Numbered from the stretch's first letter, positions 1-7,032 are shown. The stretch: 10,154 bases of DNA from Candidatus Falkowiibacteriota bacterium (GCA_903920975.1 CAIXNZ010000111.1:1-10154), one strand, 5' to 3'. Translations and numbers: made by a program. The notes: a model not told the origin generated them from the sequence alone.

Positions 1-2
1 AA

Positions 3-317
3 GAAGTAGCGACTGGCAACAGATTGATAGATGATATTTTGGATTTATTTAATATTTGGCTGGTAAAAAGACTTCCTGCTAGTAAATATTTACATCCGAC
101 CACCAAGCCCCCAGCATTATACGAAAAGTCATTGAGGCGATGCACGAAGCCAGGCGATACCGTATTAGATTTATGTGCTGGCTCTGGCAGTCTATTAATT
201 GCCTGCGAACAACTTAAACGGAGAGCTTTCCTCTGTGAAATTTCTCCTATATTTACTCAATTAATAATCAACCGTTATGAAACACTCACAAACAACAAAG
301 CCCAAAAACTTAATTAA
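3..317 (+). CDS. DNA methyltransferase, beta class, C-terminal part (5' end outside window)
   Basis: The frame is open from the window edge, so the TTG at position 24 is not the real start and the N-terminus is missing. The visible part holds the C-terminal half of a beta-class (N6-adenine/N4-cytosine) DNA methyltransferase. It has the sequence LHPTTKP, then PGDTVLDLCAGSGS (motif I, the S-adenosylmethionine loop), then ACEQLKRR. In this class the catalytic (D/N/S)PP(Y/F) motif lies upstream of motif I, so it would be outside the window. Phage proteins of this kind often carry an N-terminal ParB-like domain, which cannot be seen here. The last 41 bp overlap the next methyltransferase, and the two proteins align well over their C-terminal halves, including similar last residues (TNNKAQKLN and TNIAPKKLN). 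The likely role is modification of phage or host DNA; specificity is unknown. Confidence 0.85.
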   Translation, partial: EVATGNRLIDDILDLFNIWLVKRLPASKYLHPTTKPPALYEKSLRRCTKPGDTVLDLCAGSGSLLIACEQLKRRAFLCEISPIFTQLIINRYETLTNNKAQKLN

Positions 318-1056
318 CTACGGCGATTTTTTCAAATTGGGTGATCACTATCTTTGTTGCGGTGATTGCCGAGATATAGAATTAATAAATAAATTTCTAA
401 AAGGTTTTAAAATCAAACTGATTTTATGCGATGTGCCTTATGGGGTTTCGTTGGTTGAAAATAAGTCTGATTTACTGAAAACGAAAATAAAGCATAAAAT
501 TATTGTCGGCGATGAGGAGCAAAGCGAAGCCAAATACAGACAATTTAACAAGGACTGGCTGATCGCAATAAAACCGTACTTGGAAAGAAAAAATGCTTTT
601 TACATTTTCAATTCTGATAAAATGATTTTTGCCTTGAAGCAAGGAATTGAAGACGCAGGGATTCATTTTGGCCAGCTTCTAATTTGGATTAAAAGCCAAG
701 CAGTGATCGGTCGTAAGGATTATTTGCCCCAGCACGAACTAATTGCCTACGGCTGGTATGGCACTCATGAATTTTTAAAAAGCAAAGATAAAAGCGTTTT
801 ATTTTATCCAAAACCTCAAGCTAATAAATTGCACCCGACAATGAAGCCAATAAGCTTATTAAGAAATTTGATTTTGAACAGCACTCGCATTGGCGATATT
901 GTTTATGATGGTTTTGCTGGGTCAGGGTCGACTGTCCTAGCGTGCGAGCAAACAAAAAGAAAATGCTTAACGATTGAAATTGATCCAGATTATTGTCAAA
1001 TAATCTTGGACAGATTTGAGAAGTTTACAAATATTGCACCTAAGAAATTAAATTAA
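277..1056 (+). CDS. Site-specific DNA methyltransferase, beta class, phage type
   Basis: This 259-residue protein transfers a methyl group from S-adenosylmethionine to adenine N6 or cytosine N4 in DNA. Motifs appear in beta-class order: the catalytic motif IV region LILCDVPYG (about 48-56), PQHELIAYGW (151-160), LHPTMKP (185-191), then motif I DGFAGSGS (211-218) and IEID (233-236). The N-terminal FKLGDHYLCCGD (19-30) is the usual entry to this fold, so the ATG at 277 fits and no ParB domain is attached. Motif IV reads DVPY instead of the common DPPY, so activity is not certain. It overlaps its upstream paralogue by 41 bp and ends 4 bp before the terminase small subunit, consistent with one phage operon. 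No Shine-Dalgarno sequence is visible. Confidence 0.9.
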   Translation: MKHSQTTKPKNLINYGDFFKLGDHYLCCGDCRDIELINKFLKGFKIKLILCDVPYGVSLVENKSDLLKTKIKHKIIVGDEEQSEAKYRQFNKDWLIAIKPYLERKNAFYIFNSDKMIFALKQGIEDAGIHFGQLLIWIKSQAVIGRKDYLPQHELIAYGWYGTHEFLKSKDKSVLFYPKPQANKLHPTMKPISLLRNLILNSTRIGDIVYDGFAGSGSTVLACEQTKRKCLTIEIDPDYCQIILDRFEKFTNIAPKKLN

Positions 1057-1060
1057 AACT

Positions 1061-1480
1061 ATGCTCCGCGACAAGCAAAAGCTGGCCATAATTGAACAAT
1101 TGAAAAAAATTCCGATAGTCCAAATCTGCTGTGAAAAGACTGGTATTTCACGTGCCACATACTACAGATGGCGCAAGTCAAGCGTTGAATTTGCCAAAGC
1201 AACTGATCAAGCAATAACTGAAGGTGTTTTAATGGTAAATGATTTGGCTGAGAGCACTCTTTTGAGTACGATTAAAGACAAAAATATCACGTCTACGATC
1301 TTTTGGCTCAAGAACAGACATCAGGCATATAAGCCTAAAATTGAATTATCAGGAACCGTAAATGCTTCCAATGAAAAGTTAACTAAACCGCAGGAGAAAT
1401 TAATTAAAACTGCACTCCAATTGTCTAATTTAATAATTAAACGTCAAAACTATGATGACCCAAAACCAGAAACTAAGTGA
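1061..1480 (+). CDS. Probable phage terminase small subunit (helix-turn-helix)
   Basis: This 139-residue protein has a helix-turn-helix at about 14-38 (VQICCEKTGISRATYYRWR) that would bind DNA. A helical middle region leads to STIFWLKNRHQAY (78-90), a signature common in small terminase subunits of phBC6A51-like and related phages. The C-terminal third is hydrophilic. Small terminase subunits recognise the packaging site and regulate the large subunit. The gene starts 4 bp after the methyltransferase and its last 29 bp overlap the terminase large subunit gene, which strongly supports the assignment. The stop is TGA, so this genome does not read TGA as an amino acid. The start context AAAACTATG is shared with the large-subunit gene. 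An alternative is an unrelated transposase-type HTH protein, which the position makes less likely. Confidence 0.8.
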   Translation: MLRDKQKLAIIEQLKKIPIVQICCEKTGISRATYYRWRKSSVEFAKATDQAITEGVLMVNDLAESTLLSTIKDKNITSTIFWLKNRHQAYKPKIELSGTVNASNEKLTKPQEKLIKTALQLSNLIIKRQNYDDPKPETK

Positions 1481-2903
1481 GCAAAAAATTGAAGCTGCTT
1501 TAATTGATAAAATTTTAGAGGACAGAAAAGTCCGTTCTATGGTGACATGTGAAAGCCATTATTGGTTTTTTAATGTGTACTTTTCGCATTATGTAACTTA
1601 CGAGACTGCAGATTTCCAAAAAGAATTATTTGCCTTAACTGAAGATGAGTCAATTAGAAATTTAGTGGTTGTAAGTTTTAGAGGCAGTGGCAAAAGCACG
1701 CTAATGACTATGTCATACCCACTCTGGGCGATTCTAGGGAAACAACAGAAAAAACATGTAGTGATTCTTTCGCAAACCATGCAACAGGCCAAACAGTATC
1801 TTAAGAACATTAAAGATGAACTGGAAAAGAATATAATCCTAAAGAGTGATCTAGGGCCATTCCAAGAAGAAAATGATGAATGGCGTTCATTTTCCTTGGT
1901 TTTACCCAAATACAATGCCCGTATTACTGCCGCCTCCAGCGAACAAAGTATCCGCGGTTTAAGACACGGTGCTCATCGGCCAGATTTGATTATCCTTGAT
2001 GATGTCGAAGATATAAATTCAGTTAAAACTAGGGAGTCTCGCAATAACATGTACAATTGGGTAGTCGGCGATGTTATTCCTCTTGGCGACAAAAATACCA
2101 GATTAATTTTTATCGGCAATTTATTGCATGATGACGGTTTGCTTATGAGATTAAAAGATGGTATTAAAAATAATATCTTGGACGGAGTTTTTAAAATGTA
2201 TCCCCTACTAGATGATAACGAGAATATTGCCTGGCCAGGCAAATATCCGACAATGGCTGAAATACTGGAAGAAAAAAAGAAAATCGGCAATGAATCGGCG
2301 TGGCAAAGGGAATTTTTGTTAAGGATTATTCCTGACAAGGATCGGATTTTCTTTAGGGAATGGATCAAAACTTATGATAATTTGCCTGACAAAGAATGCT
2401 CATTTAGTTGCACGGGCGTTGATTTGGCTATTTCTGAAAGCGATTCGGCTGATTATACTGCCATGGTAACCACTAAAGTGTACGGCTATGGTGATTCCGC
2501 TACGATCTATGTACTGCCAAATCCTATCTGCGAAAGAATGGATTTTCTAAAGACAATGAATTGCATAAAGGATATTCGGAAAATGAATTTTTCACGGCAT
2601 AGAATTTATATTGAAGACGTTGGCTATCAAAGATCCACTATTCAGTATTTAAAAGCTGAAAGGTGCCATACAGAACCTTTTCAAGTCCATGGACAAGACA
2701 AAAGATCGCGCTTGATTACCATAAGCCACCTAATCCAAGAAGGCAGAGTATTGTTTCCCACAAAAGGAGCGGAATTGCTTATTCAGCAATTAGTCGGCTT
2801 TGGCATTGAAAAACACGATGATCTGGCTGATGCCTTTGCCATTGCTATCCATAAATCCTTTGAAAGGGCGAGCCATTGTTGCCGTATAGCCATCAGTAAA
2901 TAG
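1452..2903 (+). CDS. Phage terminase large subunit (packaging ATPase-nuclease)
   Basis: This 483-residue protein is a full-length large terminase, the motor that drives DNA into phage proheads and cuts it. The ATPase domain shows Walker A VSFRGSGKST (74-83), Walker B DLIILDDVED (178-187) and a coupling motif RLIFIGNLLH (217-226). The C-terminal RNase H-like nuclease shows acidic residues at D324 (TGVDLAIS), E388 (IYIEDVGYQ) and the HDDLADA group (455-461, with D456, D457 and D460). All expected catalytic residues are present, so nothing marks it as a pseudogene. Two ATGs lie in tandem at 1452 and 1455; either could be used. No portal or capsid gene follows: the next gene is a tRNA on the opposite strand. 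Confidence 0.93.
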   Translation: MMTQNQKLSEQKIEAALIDKILEDRKVRSMVTCESHYWFFNVYFSHYVTYETADFQKELFALTEDESIRNLVVVSFRGSGKSTLMTMSYPLWAILGKQQKKHVVILSQTMQQAKQYLKNIKDELEKNIILKSDLGPFQEENDEWRSFSLVLPKYNARITAASSEQSIRGLRHGAHRPDLIILDDVEDINSVKTRESRNNMYNWVVGDVIPLGDKNTRLIFIGNLLHDDGLLMRLKDGIKNNILDGVFKMYPLLDDNENIAWPGKYPTMAEILEEKKKIGNESAWQREFLLRIIPDKDRIFFREWIKTYDNLPDKECSFSCTGVDLAISESDSADYTAMVTTKVYGYGDSATIYVLPNPICERMDFLKTMNCIKDIRKMNFSRHRIYIEDVGYQRSTIQYLKAERCHTEPFQVHGQDKRSRLITISHLIQEGRVLFPTKGAELLIQQLVGFGIEKHDDLADAFAIAIHKSFERASHCCRIAISK

Positions 2904-2922
2904 AAATATTTTTTTAAAAACA

Positions 2923-2984
2923 AAACCGACCCAATTCCGCCAAAAACTTAAAGTTAATGTTTATGGACGGGGATGGGTCGGTTT
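2923..2984 (-). terminator. Long-loop hairpin, probable terminator for tRNA-Asn
   Basis: A perfect 11-bp inverted repeat (2923-2933 and 2974-2984; AAACCGACCCA and its complement) encloses a 40-nt loop. Read on the minus strand it lies just after the tRNA 3' end and is followed by a T-rich stretch (TTTTGTTTTT), as expected for intrinsic termination. The loop is unusually long. It also lies 20 bp after the terL stop and may block read-through from that side. Confidence 0.6.
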
Positions 2985-2999
2985 CACCGTATTTATCTG

Positions 3000-3071
3000 C
3001 TCCGGGGGTGGGATTCGAACCCACGACCAATTGGTTAACAGCCAACTGCGCTACCACTGCGCTACCCCGGA
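3000..3071 (-). tRNA. tRNA-Asn (anticodon GUU)
   Basis: The minus strand folds into a complete cloverleaf. The acceptor stem is TCCGGGG with CCCCGGA. The D arm has GCGC stems around AGTGGTA. The anticodon arm is GTTGG, loop CTGTTAA, CCAAT, which gives anticodon GTT. The variable loop is TGGTC. The T arm has GTGGG and CCCAC stems around TTCGAAT. The discriminator base is G, usual for tRNA-Asn. CCA is not encoded (the next bases are CAG), so a CCA-adding enzyme is needed. Its 3' end faces the phage genes, which fits use as an integration site. Confidence 0.97.
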
Positions 3072-3092
3072 AAATTTTGATTTTATTTAACG

Positions 3093-3140
3093 ACCACTGC
3101 TTGCCCATGCACCTTTATGGTGCTGGGCGCTACCCCGGAA
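3093..3140 (-). pseudogene. Decayed tRNA-Asn 5' fragment with a hairpin insert
   Basis: Positions 3127-3140 repeat exactly the first 14 nt around the tRNA-Asn 5' end (TTCCGGGGTAGCGC on the minus strand). Positions 3093-3100 repeat the next part of the tRNA (GCAGTGGT). In the real tRNA these pieces are contiguous. Here 26 nt (3101-3126) separate them. The rest of the tRNA is absent, so this cannot fold as a tRNA. It is best read as a remnant of a second tRNA-Asn copy or an integration scar. Confidence 0.6.
3103..3128 (-). other. Stable RNA hairpin inside the tRNA fragment
   Basis: GCCCAGCACC and GGTGCATGGGC (minus strand) form a 10-bp stem with one bulged A and a 5-nt loop (ATAAA). It lies between the two tRNA-derived pieces, 32 nt upstream of the real tRNA-Asn 5' end. 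There is no T-run after it, so it does not look like a terminator. It may be part of the precursor transcript or of the insert that broke the tRNA copy. Confidence 0.55.
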
Positions 3141-3148
3141 TGATATTA

Positions 3149-3179
3149 ATAAAAAAACGAACAATATTCGTTTTTTTAT
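3149..3179 (-). terminator. Symmetrical intrinsic terminator after dedA
   Basis: A perfect 13-bp inverted repeat (3149-3161 and 3167-3179) with a 5-nt loop has an A7 run on one side and a T7 run on the other, so it reads as a terminator in both directions. It lies about 43 bp after the dedA stop and upstream of the tRNA-Asn region, separating the two units. Confidence 0.8.
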
Positions 3180-3221
3180 ATTGACATAATAGCATCATTT
3201 TGGCCAGTAGTCAATAAATAT

Positions 3222-3848
3222 CTAGCTTTGATTAATTTTTCTTACTTTCAGATGCCTCCAGACATACAAAACTATTGTAAGTACTATTACAATACCAATA
3301 AGTAAATCAAAATTATGCATTGTTTTCTGAATCAATTCCCAATTATTCCCCATTTTAACACCCAACCATGTAAATAAAATAGTCCAGGGTATAACGCCTA
3401 AAAAAGTGAATAGAGTAAATTTTTTAAAGTTCATTTGCGCAATTCCAGCAGGGAAAGAAATATATGTTCGAATGACTGGCAATAAACGCCCAAAAAATAC
3501 TGCCCAATCTCCATATCTATTGAACCATTTGTCAGTCAGATTCAAATCATGATGCGAAATCAAAATATATTTGCCATATTTTTCTATCAAGGCCCTGCCG
3601 CCATATTTGCCAATAACATAAGCCAGACAAGAACCCGCCAAATTACCCAGAGTGCCAAATAAAACAATTAGCCAAAACAATAATTTACCATCAGCTACTA
3701 AAAAGCCGGAGAACGGCATGATGATTTCCGAAGGAATGGGCAGGCCACAGCTTTCCAAAAGCATGAGCAAAAAAATTCCAGCATAACCCGAAGCGTCAAT
3801 AATACCGATGACCAAACCAATTATTAAAGTGATTAAATTTGTTATCAT
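3222..3848 (-). CDS. DedA/VTT-family membrane protein
   Basis: This 208-residue integral membrane protein belongs to the DedA (SNARE-associated, VTT domain) family. Bacterial members are linked to recycling of lipid carriers such as undecaprenyl phosphate across the membrane and to envelope and proton-motive-force maintenance. Family signatures are LESCGLPIPSEIIMPFSG (31-48) in the first re-entrant segment and GRLLPVIRTYISFPAG (120-135) in the second, with R121, P124 and R127 in the usual places. Further membrane segments lie at about 57-80, 143-165 and 181-198, and the tail is basic. Length is normal for the family. It appears to be a single-gene unit with its own -10 box and terminator. Which lipid it moves cannot be told from the sequence. 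Confidence 0.92.
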   Translation of the reverse strand: MITNLITLIIGLVIGIIDASGYAGIFLLMLLESCGLPIPSEIIMPFSGFLVADGKLLFWLIVLFGTLGNLAGSCLAYVIGKYGGRALIEKYGKYILISHHDLNLTDKWFNRYGDWAVFFGRLLPVIRTYISFPAGIAQMNFKKFTLFTFLGVIPWTILFTWLGVKMGNNWELIQKTMHNFDLLIGIVIVLTIVLYVWRHLKVRKINQS

Positions 3849-3854
3849 AAAATA

Positions 3855-3860
3855 ATTATA
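3855..3860 (-). promoter_or_regulatory. -10 box of dedA, predicted leaderless start
   Basis: A perfect TATAAT on the minus strand ends 6 nt before the dedA ATG. Transcription normally starts 6-8 nt after the -10 box, which puts the transcript start at or next to the A of ATG. No good -35 hexamer is seen 16-18 bp upstream. Confidence 0.5.
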
Positions 3861-3902
3861 GATATTAAATTCAATTTAAATAAATATCATCCAAGCAATA
3901 TC

Positions 3903-3929
3903 AAATACGGACTTTGCTAGTCCGTATTT
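3903..3929 (-). terminator. Hairpin terminator after rpoD
   Basis: A perfect 11-bp inverted repeat (3903-3913 and 3919-3929, stem AAATACGGACT) with a 5-nt loop lies 9 bp after the rpoD stop. On the minus strand the T-tract is short (the stem ends TATTT). A richer T-tract follows on the plus strand. It ends the dnaG-rpoD transcript and separates it from dedA. Confidence 0.7.
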
Positions 3930-3937
3930 TATTTTAT

Positions 3938-5143
3938 TTAAAAATCTTTTAGTTTTTCAATCTGGCGGTGCATCTTAATCTTTTCTAAAGACTTGGCTTC
4001 AATCTGCCTGATGCGCTCGCGGGTGACATCAAATTCTTTGCCAACTTCTTCCAGGGTATGAGCCACGCCATCGCCTATGCCAAAACGCATCTCCAGAATT
4101 TTTTGTTCTCTGGGCGAAAGTTCGCCAATAATATCTTTGACATAATCGCGTAAAAGTTGCAGGGCAGCGGCTCGGTCAGGCGCCATATTTTTTACATCTT
4201 CAATAAAGTCCTCCAAAGTTGAGTCGTCCTCATCTTCGCCAACTGATGTTTCCAAAGAGACTGTTTCCTGTGAAATATTGATAATATGTCTGACTTTGGC
4301 CAGTTCCTCGCCCATTTCAGCGGCGATTTCTTCGGGCAATGGTTCACGGCCTAAATCCTGAATCAATCTCCTTTGCACCTGCTGAAATTTGTTAATGGTT
4401 TCCACCATATGGACCGGAATTCTGATTGTTCTGGATTGGTCGGCTAATGATCTGGTGATGGCCTGTCTGATCCACCAAGTCGCATAGGTTGAAAACTTAT
4501 AACCTTTACTGGCATCAAATTTTTCTACAGCTTTGAATAGACCGATGTTGCCTTCTTGGATTAAATCAAGCAAAGACATATTTTTACCCACAAACTTTTT
4601 GGCAATGGAAACAACTAAGCGCAAATTGGCCTCAATTAATTTTTTTACAGCCTCTTGGTCGCCCTTATCTTTTCTTCTGGCCAAAGACATTTCTTCTTCA
4701 CCTTTTAAGAGCGGCACTTTACCAATTTCGCGCAAATACATCTGGATAGAATCTTCGCTGGTAATATCAGCCAAAACCATTCTCTTCCTTTCTTTGCCAG
4801 TGGCAATTTTACCCAGAGCCTCATCTTTTTCTTTACTGGTCATGAGAATACCACCCTTTAAGGATACTATTTGCACGCTATTATGTTCCAATTGATCTAA
4901 AAAATTTTCAAATGCATCAATGTATTCTTCAACCTCGGGAAAAACCAATAATAATTCCTGTTCCGTGACAAAACCGCGACTACGGCTTTTTGCCAAAAGT
5001 CGCGCTAATTGCTCTTCACCCGGCCTTTTAATAATTTTTTTCTCCCTTTTCCCAGCCGCTTTTTTGCTTCGTTTTTTGGCTTTTTTATGAATTTTTCTTT
5101 TGGGAGAAGTTTTTTTTCGTTTTGGCTTGGTTTTTTTGGCCAT
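3938..5143 (-). CDS. rpoD: RNA polymerase primary sigma factor (sigma-70)
   Basis: This 401-residue protein is the housekeeping sigma factor that directs RNA polymerase to promoters. Residues 1-40 are an extreme basic tail with 23 Lys/Arg, followed by a region 1.1-like segment (about 42-95). Region 1.2 is at 129-157 (DSIQMYLREIGKVPLL). Region 2 is about 165-240, with the near-invariant ANLRLVVSIAKKF, DLIQEGNIGLFKAVEKFD and YATWWIRQAITR elements for core binding and -10 recognition. Region 3 is about 246-325. Region 4 is 330-400, with the -35-binding HTH TLEEVGKEFDVTRERIRQIE (363-382). It lies 5 bp after dnaG, recalling the macromolecular-synthesis operon, though rpsU is not present. No Shine-Dalgarno precedes its ATG, so translation may be coupled to dnaG. 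Confidence 0.97.
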   Translation of the reverse strand: MAKKTKPKRKKTSPKRKIHKKAKKRSKKAAGKREKKIIKRPGEEQLARLLAKSRSRGFVTEQELLLVFPEVEEYIDAFENFLDQLEHNSVQIVSLKGGILMTSKEKDEALGKIATGKERKRMVLADITSEDSIQMYLREIGKVPLLKGEEEMSLARRKDKGDQEAVKKLIEANLRLVVSIAKKFVGKNMSLLDLIQEGNIGLFKAVEKFDASKGYKFSTYATWWIRQAITRSLADQSRTIRIPVHMVETINKFQQVQRRLIQDLGREPLPEEIAAEMGEELAKVRHIINISQETVSLETSVGEDEDDSTLEDFIEDVKNMAPDRAAALQLLRDYVKDIIGELSPREQKILEMRFGIGDGVAHTLEEVGKEFDVTRERIRQIEAKSLEKIKMHRQIEKLKDF

Positions 5144-5148
5144 AATTA

Positions 5149-6951
5149 TTATAAGTTGTTTAATTTGTCCGTTAACACGGAAAATTCTTTGGACAGCTCC
5201 TGGATTTGCGCCTTATTTTTCTCTTTTTCCGCCTGGGCGATCAACATCTGGACTTGTTTAATTTTTTTATTAACATAGCTCCTTATTAAAGCAATAATAA
5301 TATCAATCAATTCCCTTTCGATCTGGTCATCTGTATAATCAAAAAAATCCTTATCAGCCAAAAGTAGTAAGGTTGAAGTTAAATTCACCAGTTCTTTAGC
5401 TTTGTCTGATAATGTTTTTTCAAATTGAGAATATTCAAATTCCTTCTTTTCATTATAATATAGAATGACTTCTCTGTAAATTTTCTGCAGTTCAGGCGTC
5501 GGCAACATTTCCACTTCCAAATGGCTGATCGCGTAATCAAGGTTTTGCGGATATTTCAGAACCAGCGCTAAAAACTGCCTGCACAGCATCTCTTCCCTGC
5601 TTAATTTATTTGTATTATCAGCCGTAATATCGGGCAGACCCGGTTTTTTTCCGTCCATAAAGGGCGCAAAAGCTTCACGCAAGATGTTGTCAGGCACATC
5701 TAACTTCTGGGCTAGTTTAGCTAGCCAAAAATCTTGTTCAACCTTATCCGGCAATTTGGCAATTTGCTTAAACAATCTGTTAGTAATTTCTTTGCGCTGT
5801 TCGCTATTATTTTTATCGTATTTGGCAAATATTTTATCAGAATAAAAATCCATGATTGAAATGGCATTATCAATGGCCTTGAGCCAATGCTCTGACCCTT
5901 GTTTAATGCAATCATCAGGATCTTTAATGGCTATTTTATTTATCTCCTTGGGCAATTGAATGACTCTGATATTAAATCCCAGAGCTAGCGCCGTATCAAT
6001 CCCCCTTTCAGCGGCTGTTTGTCCTGCCAAATCAGCATCAAATGATAAAGCAATATTATTTGTATAACGCTTCACCAGTTTTAATTGTTCCTGGGTTAAG
6101 GCCGTGCCAGAAGAAGCCACCACATTGGTTACGCCAGCCTGATGCGAAGCAACCACATCCATGTTGCCTTCCACGATCACCACTAAATCTTTTTTCTTAA
6201 TTTCATTCTTAGCTTTATCCAGACCATAAATAACCAAGCTTTTATTATAAATCAAAGTTTGAGGCGTATTAACATATTTACCGCCCTGGTCTTGTTTTTT
6301 TTCATCCAAAATTCTGCCGGTAAAGCCTACGACAGCGCCATGCTGGTCAAGAATAGGAAACATCAGCCTTAACCTAAAACGGTCATAAAGTTGACCCTTG
6401 TCATTTTTTACAACCAGGCCAGAAAGCAGAATGTCATTTTCTTTGTACCCCTTTTTTAGTAAAAAATTTAAAAGTTTATCCCAGGAATCAGGCGCATAAC
6501 CAATTTTGAAATCTTCTACGATTTCCGGTTTGAGTTCTCTTTTATTAATATAATCTCTGGCAATCTGGCCTTCCTGAGATTTTAACAGTGATAAATGGAA
6601 AAAATCAGCTGAAATTTTTAAAATATCCATTAATTTGGTTCTCTGTGAAGCTTCTTGCGGATTAACTTTATGTAATTTAATACCGGCTTTTTCTGCCAAA
6701 AGGCGCAAAGCTTCTGGAAATTCCAGGCCTTCAATTTTTTGTACAAATTCAAAAATATCACCGCCTTCGCCGCAGCCAAAGCAATGCCAGATCTGCTTAT
6801 CGCGGGAGACCATGAATGAAGGCGTTTTTTCATTATGAAACGGACAACGCGCCCGCCAATTAGTACCGGCCGGCTTTAAAGCAGTGTATTCGGAAATCAG
6901 ATCCACGATATCAATTTTTGATTTTATTTCCTCTGTCTGAGAATTTAGCAT
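5149..6951 (-). CDS. dnaG: DNA primase
   Basis: This 600-residue protein makes the RNA primers for DNA replication and has normal DnaG length. The N-terminal CHC2 zinc finger has ligands C36, H39, C57 and C60 in RCPFHNEKTPSF and WHCFGCGEGGD. The RNA-polymerase domain contains YDRFRLRLMFPI (189-200) and GFTGR (209-213). The TOPRIM domain has the catalytic glutamate in VEGNMD (E261) and the metal-binding pair in SFDADLAG (D305, D307). The C-terminal part from about 450 matches the region that binds the replicative helicase DnaB and ends in a long charged helix. It is the first gene of the dnaG-rpoD unit and has a well-spaced promoter directly upstream. No Shine-Dalgarno is seen, and the predicted 5' leader is only a few nucleotides. 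Confidence 0.97.
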   Translation of the reverse strand: MLNSQTEEIKSKIDIVDLISEYTALKPAGTNWRARCPFHNEKTPSFMVSRDKQIWHCFGCGEGGDIFEFVQKIEGLEFPEALRLLAEKAGIKLHKVNPQEASQRTKLMDILKISADFFHLSLLKSQEGQIARDYINKRELKPEIVEDFKIGYAPDSWDKLLNFLLKKGYKENDILLSGLVVKNDKGQLYDRFRLRLMFPILDQHGAVVGFTGRILDEKKQDQGGKYVNTPQTLIYNKSLVIYGLDKAKNEIKKKDLVVIVEGNMDVVASHQAGVTNVVASSGTALTQEQLKLVKRYTNNIALSFDADLAGQTAAERGIDTALALGFNIRVIQLPKEINKIAIKDPDDCIKQGSEHWLKAIDNAISIMDFYSDKIFAKYDKNNSEQRKEITNRLFKQIAKLPDKVEQDFWLAKLAQKLDVPDNILREAFAPFMDGKKPGLPDITADNTNKLSREEMLCRQFLALVLKYPQNLDYAISHLEVEMLPTPELQKIYREVILYYNEKKEFEYSQFEKTLSDKAKELVNLTSTLLLLADKDFFDYTDDQIERELIDIIIALIRSYVNKKIKQVQMLIAQAEKEKNKAQIQELSKEFSVLTDKLNNL

Positions 6952-6962
6952 ATGGCTAATTT

Positions 6963-6991
6963 ATCATAATCATAACATTAATTCAATTCAA
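6963..6991 (-). promoter_or_regulatory. Sigma-70-type promoter of dnaG-rpoD
   Basis: On the minus strand TTGAAT (6991-6986, -35) and TATGAT (6968-6963, -10) are separated by exactly 17 bp. The -10 ends 11 nt before the dnaG ATG, so the predicted leader is about 4-5 nt. The -35 box overlaps the outer base pairs of the hairpin that ends the DUF378 gene. The primary sigma factor encoded in this operon would read its own promoter. Confidence 0.6.
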
Positions 6992-7021
6992 AACCCTCGA
7001 GCAAGAAAGCAAGAGGGTTTT
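6990..7021 (-). terminator. Terminator after the DUF378 gene
   Basis: A 9-bp stem (6990-6998 and 7013-7021, AAAACCCTC with GAGGGTTTT) has a 14-nt loop. It lies 11 bp after the DUF378 stop and on the minus strand ends GAGGGTTTTGAATT. It is T-rich on the plus strand too, so it may act in both directions. Confidence 0.75.
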
Positions 7022-7032
7022 TAAAAAAATAC

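Noticed and set aside
24..26. TTG at 24 as start of the first methyltransferase
   Set aside because: The frame is open to the window edge, and a protein starting here would lack the whole catalytic half.
3059..3140. The two 14-bp tRNA 5'-end repeats as attL and attR of an element
   Set aside because: Only 54 bp separate them, with nothing mobile between, and integrases usually use the tRNA 3' half. A decayed copy is simpler.
2914..3184. Two ORFs across the tRNA region (minus 2914-3108, plus 2957-3184)
   Set aside because: They are translations of the tRNA-Asn gene and its complement (VVAQLAVNQLVVGSNPTPG and GFEPTTNWLTANCATTALP types), a well-known source of false proteins.
3181..3186. TTGACA on the plus strand as a -35 box
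   Set aside because: No -10 hexamer lies 16-18 bp downstream and no plus-strand gene follows.
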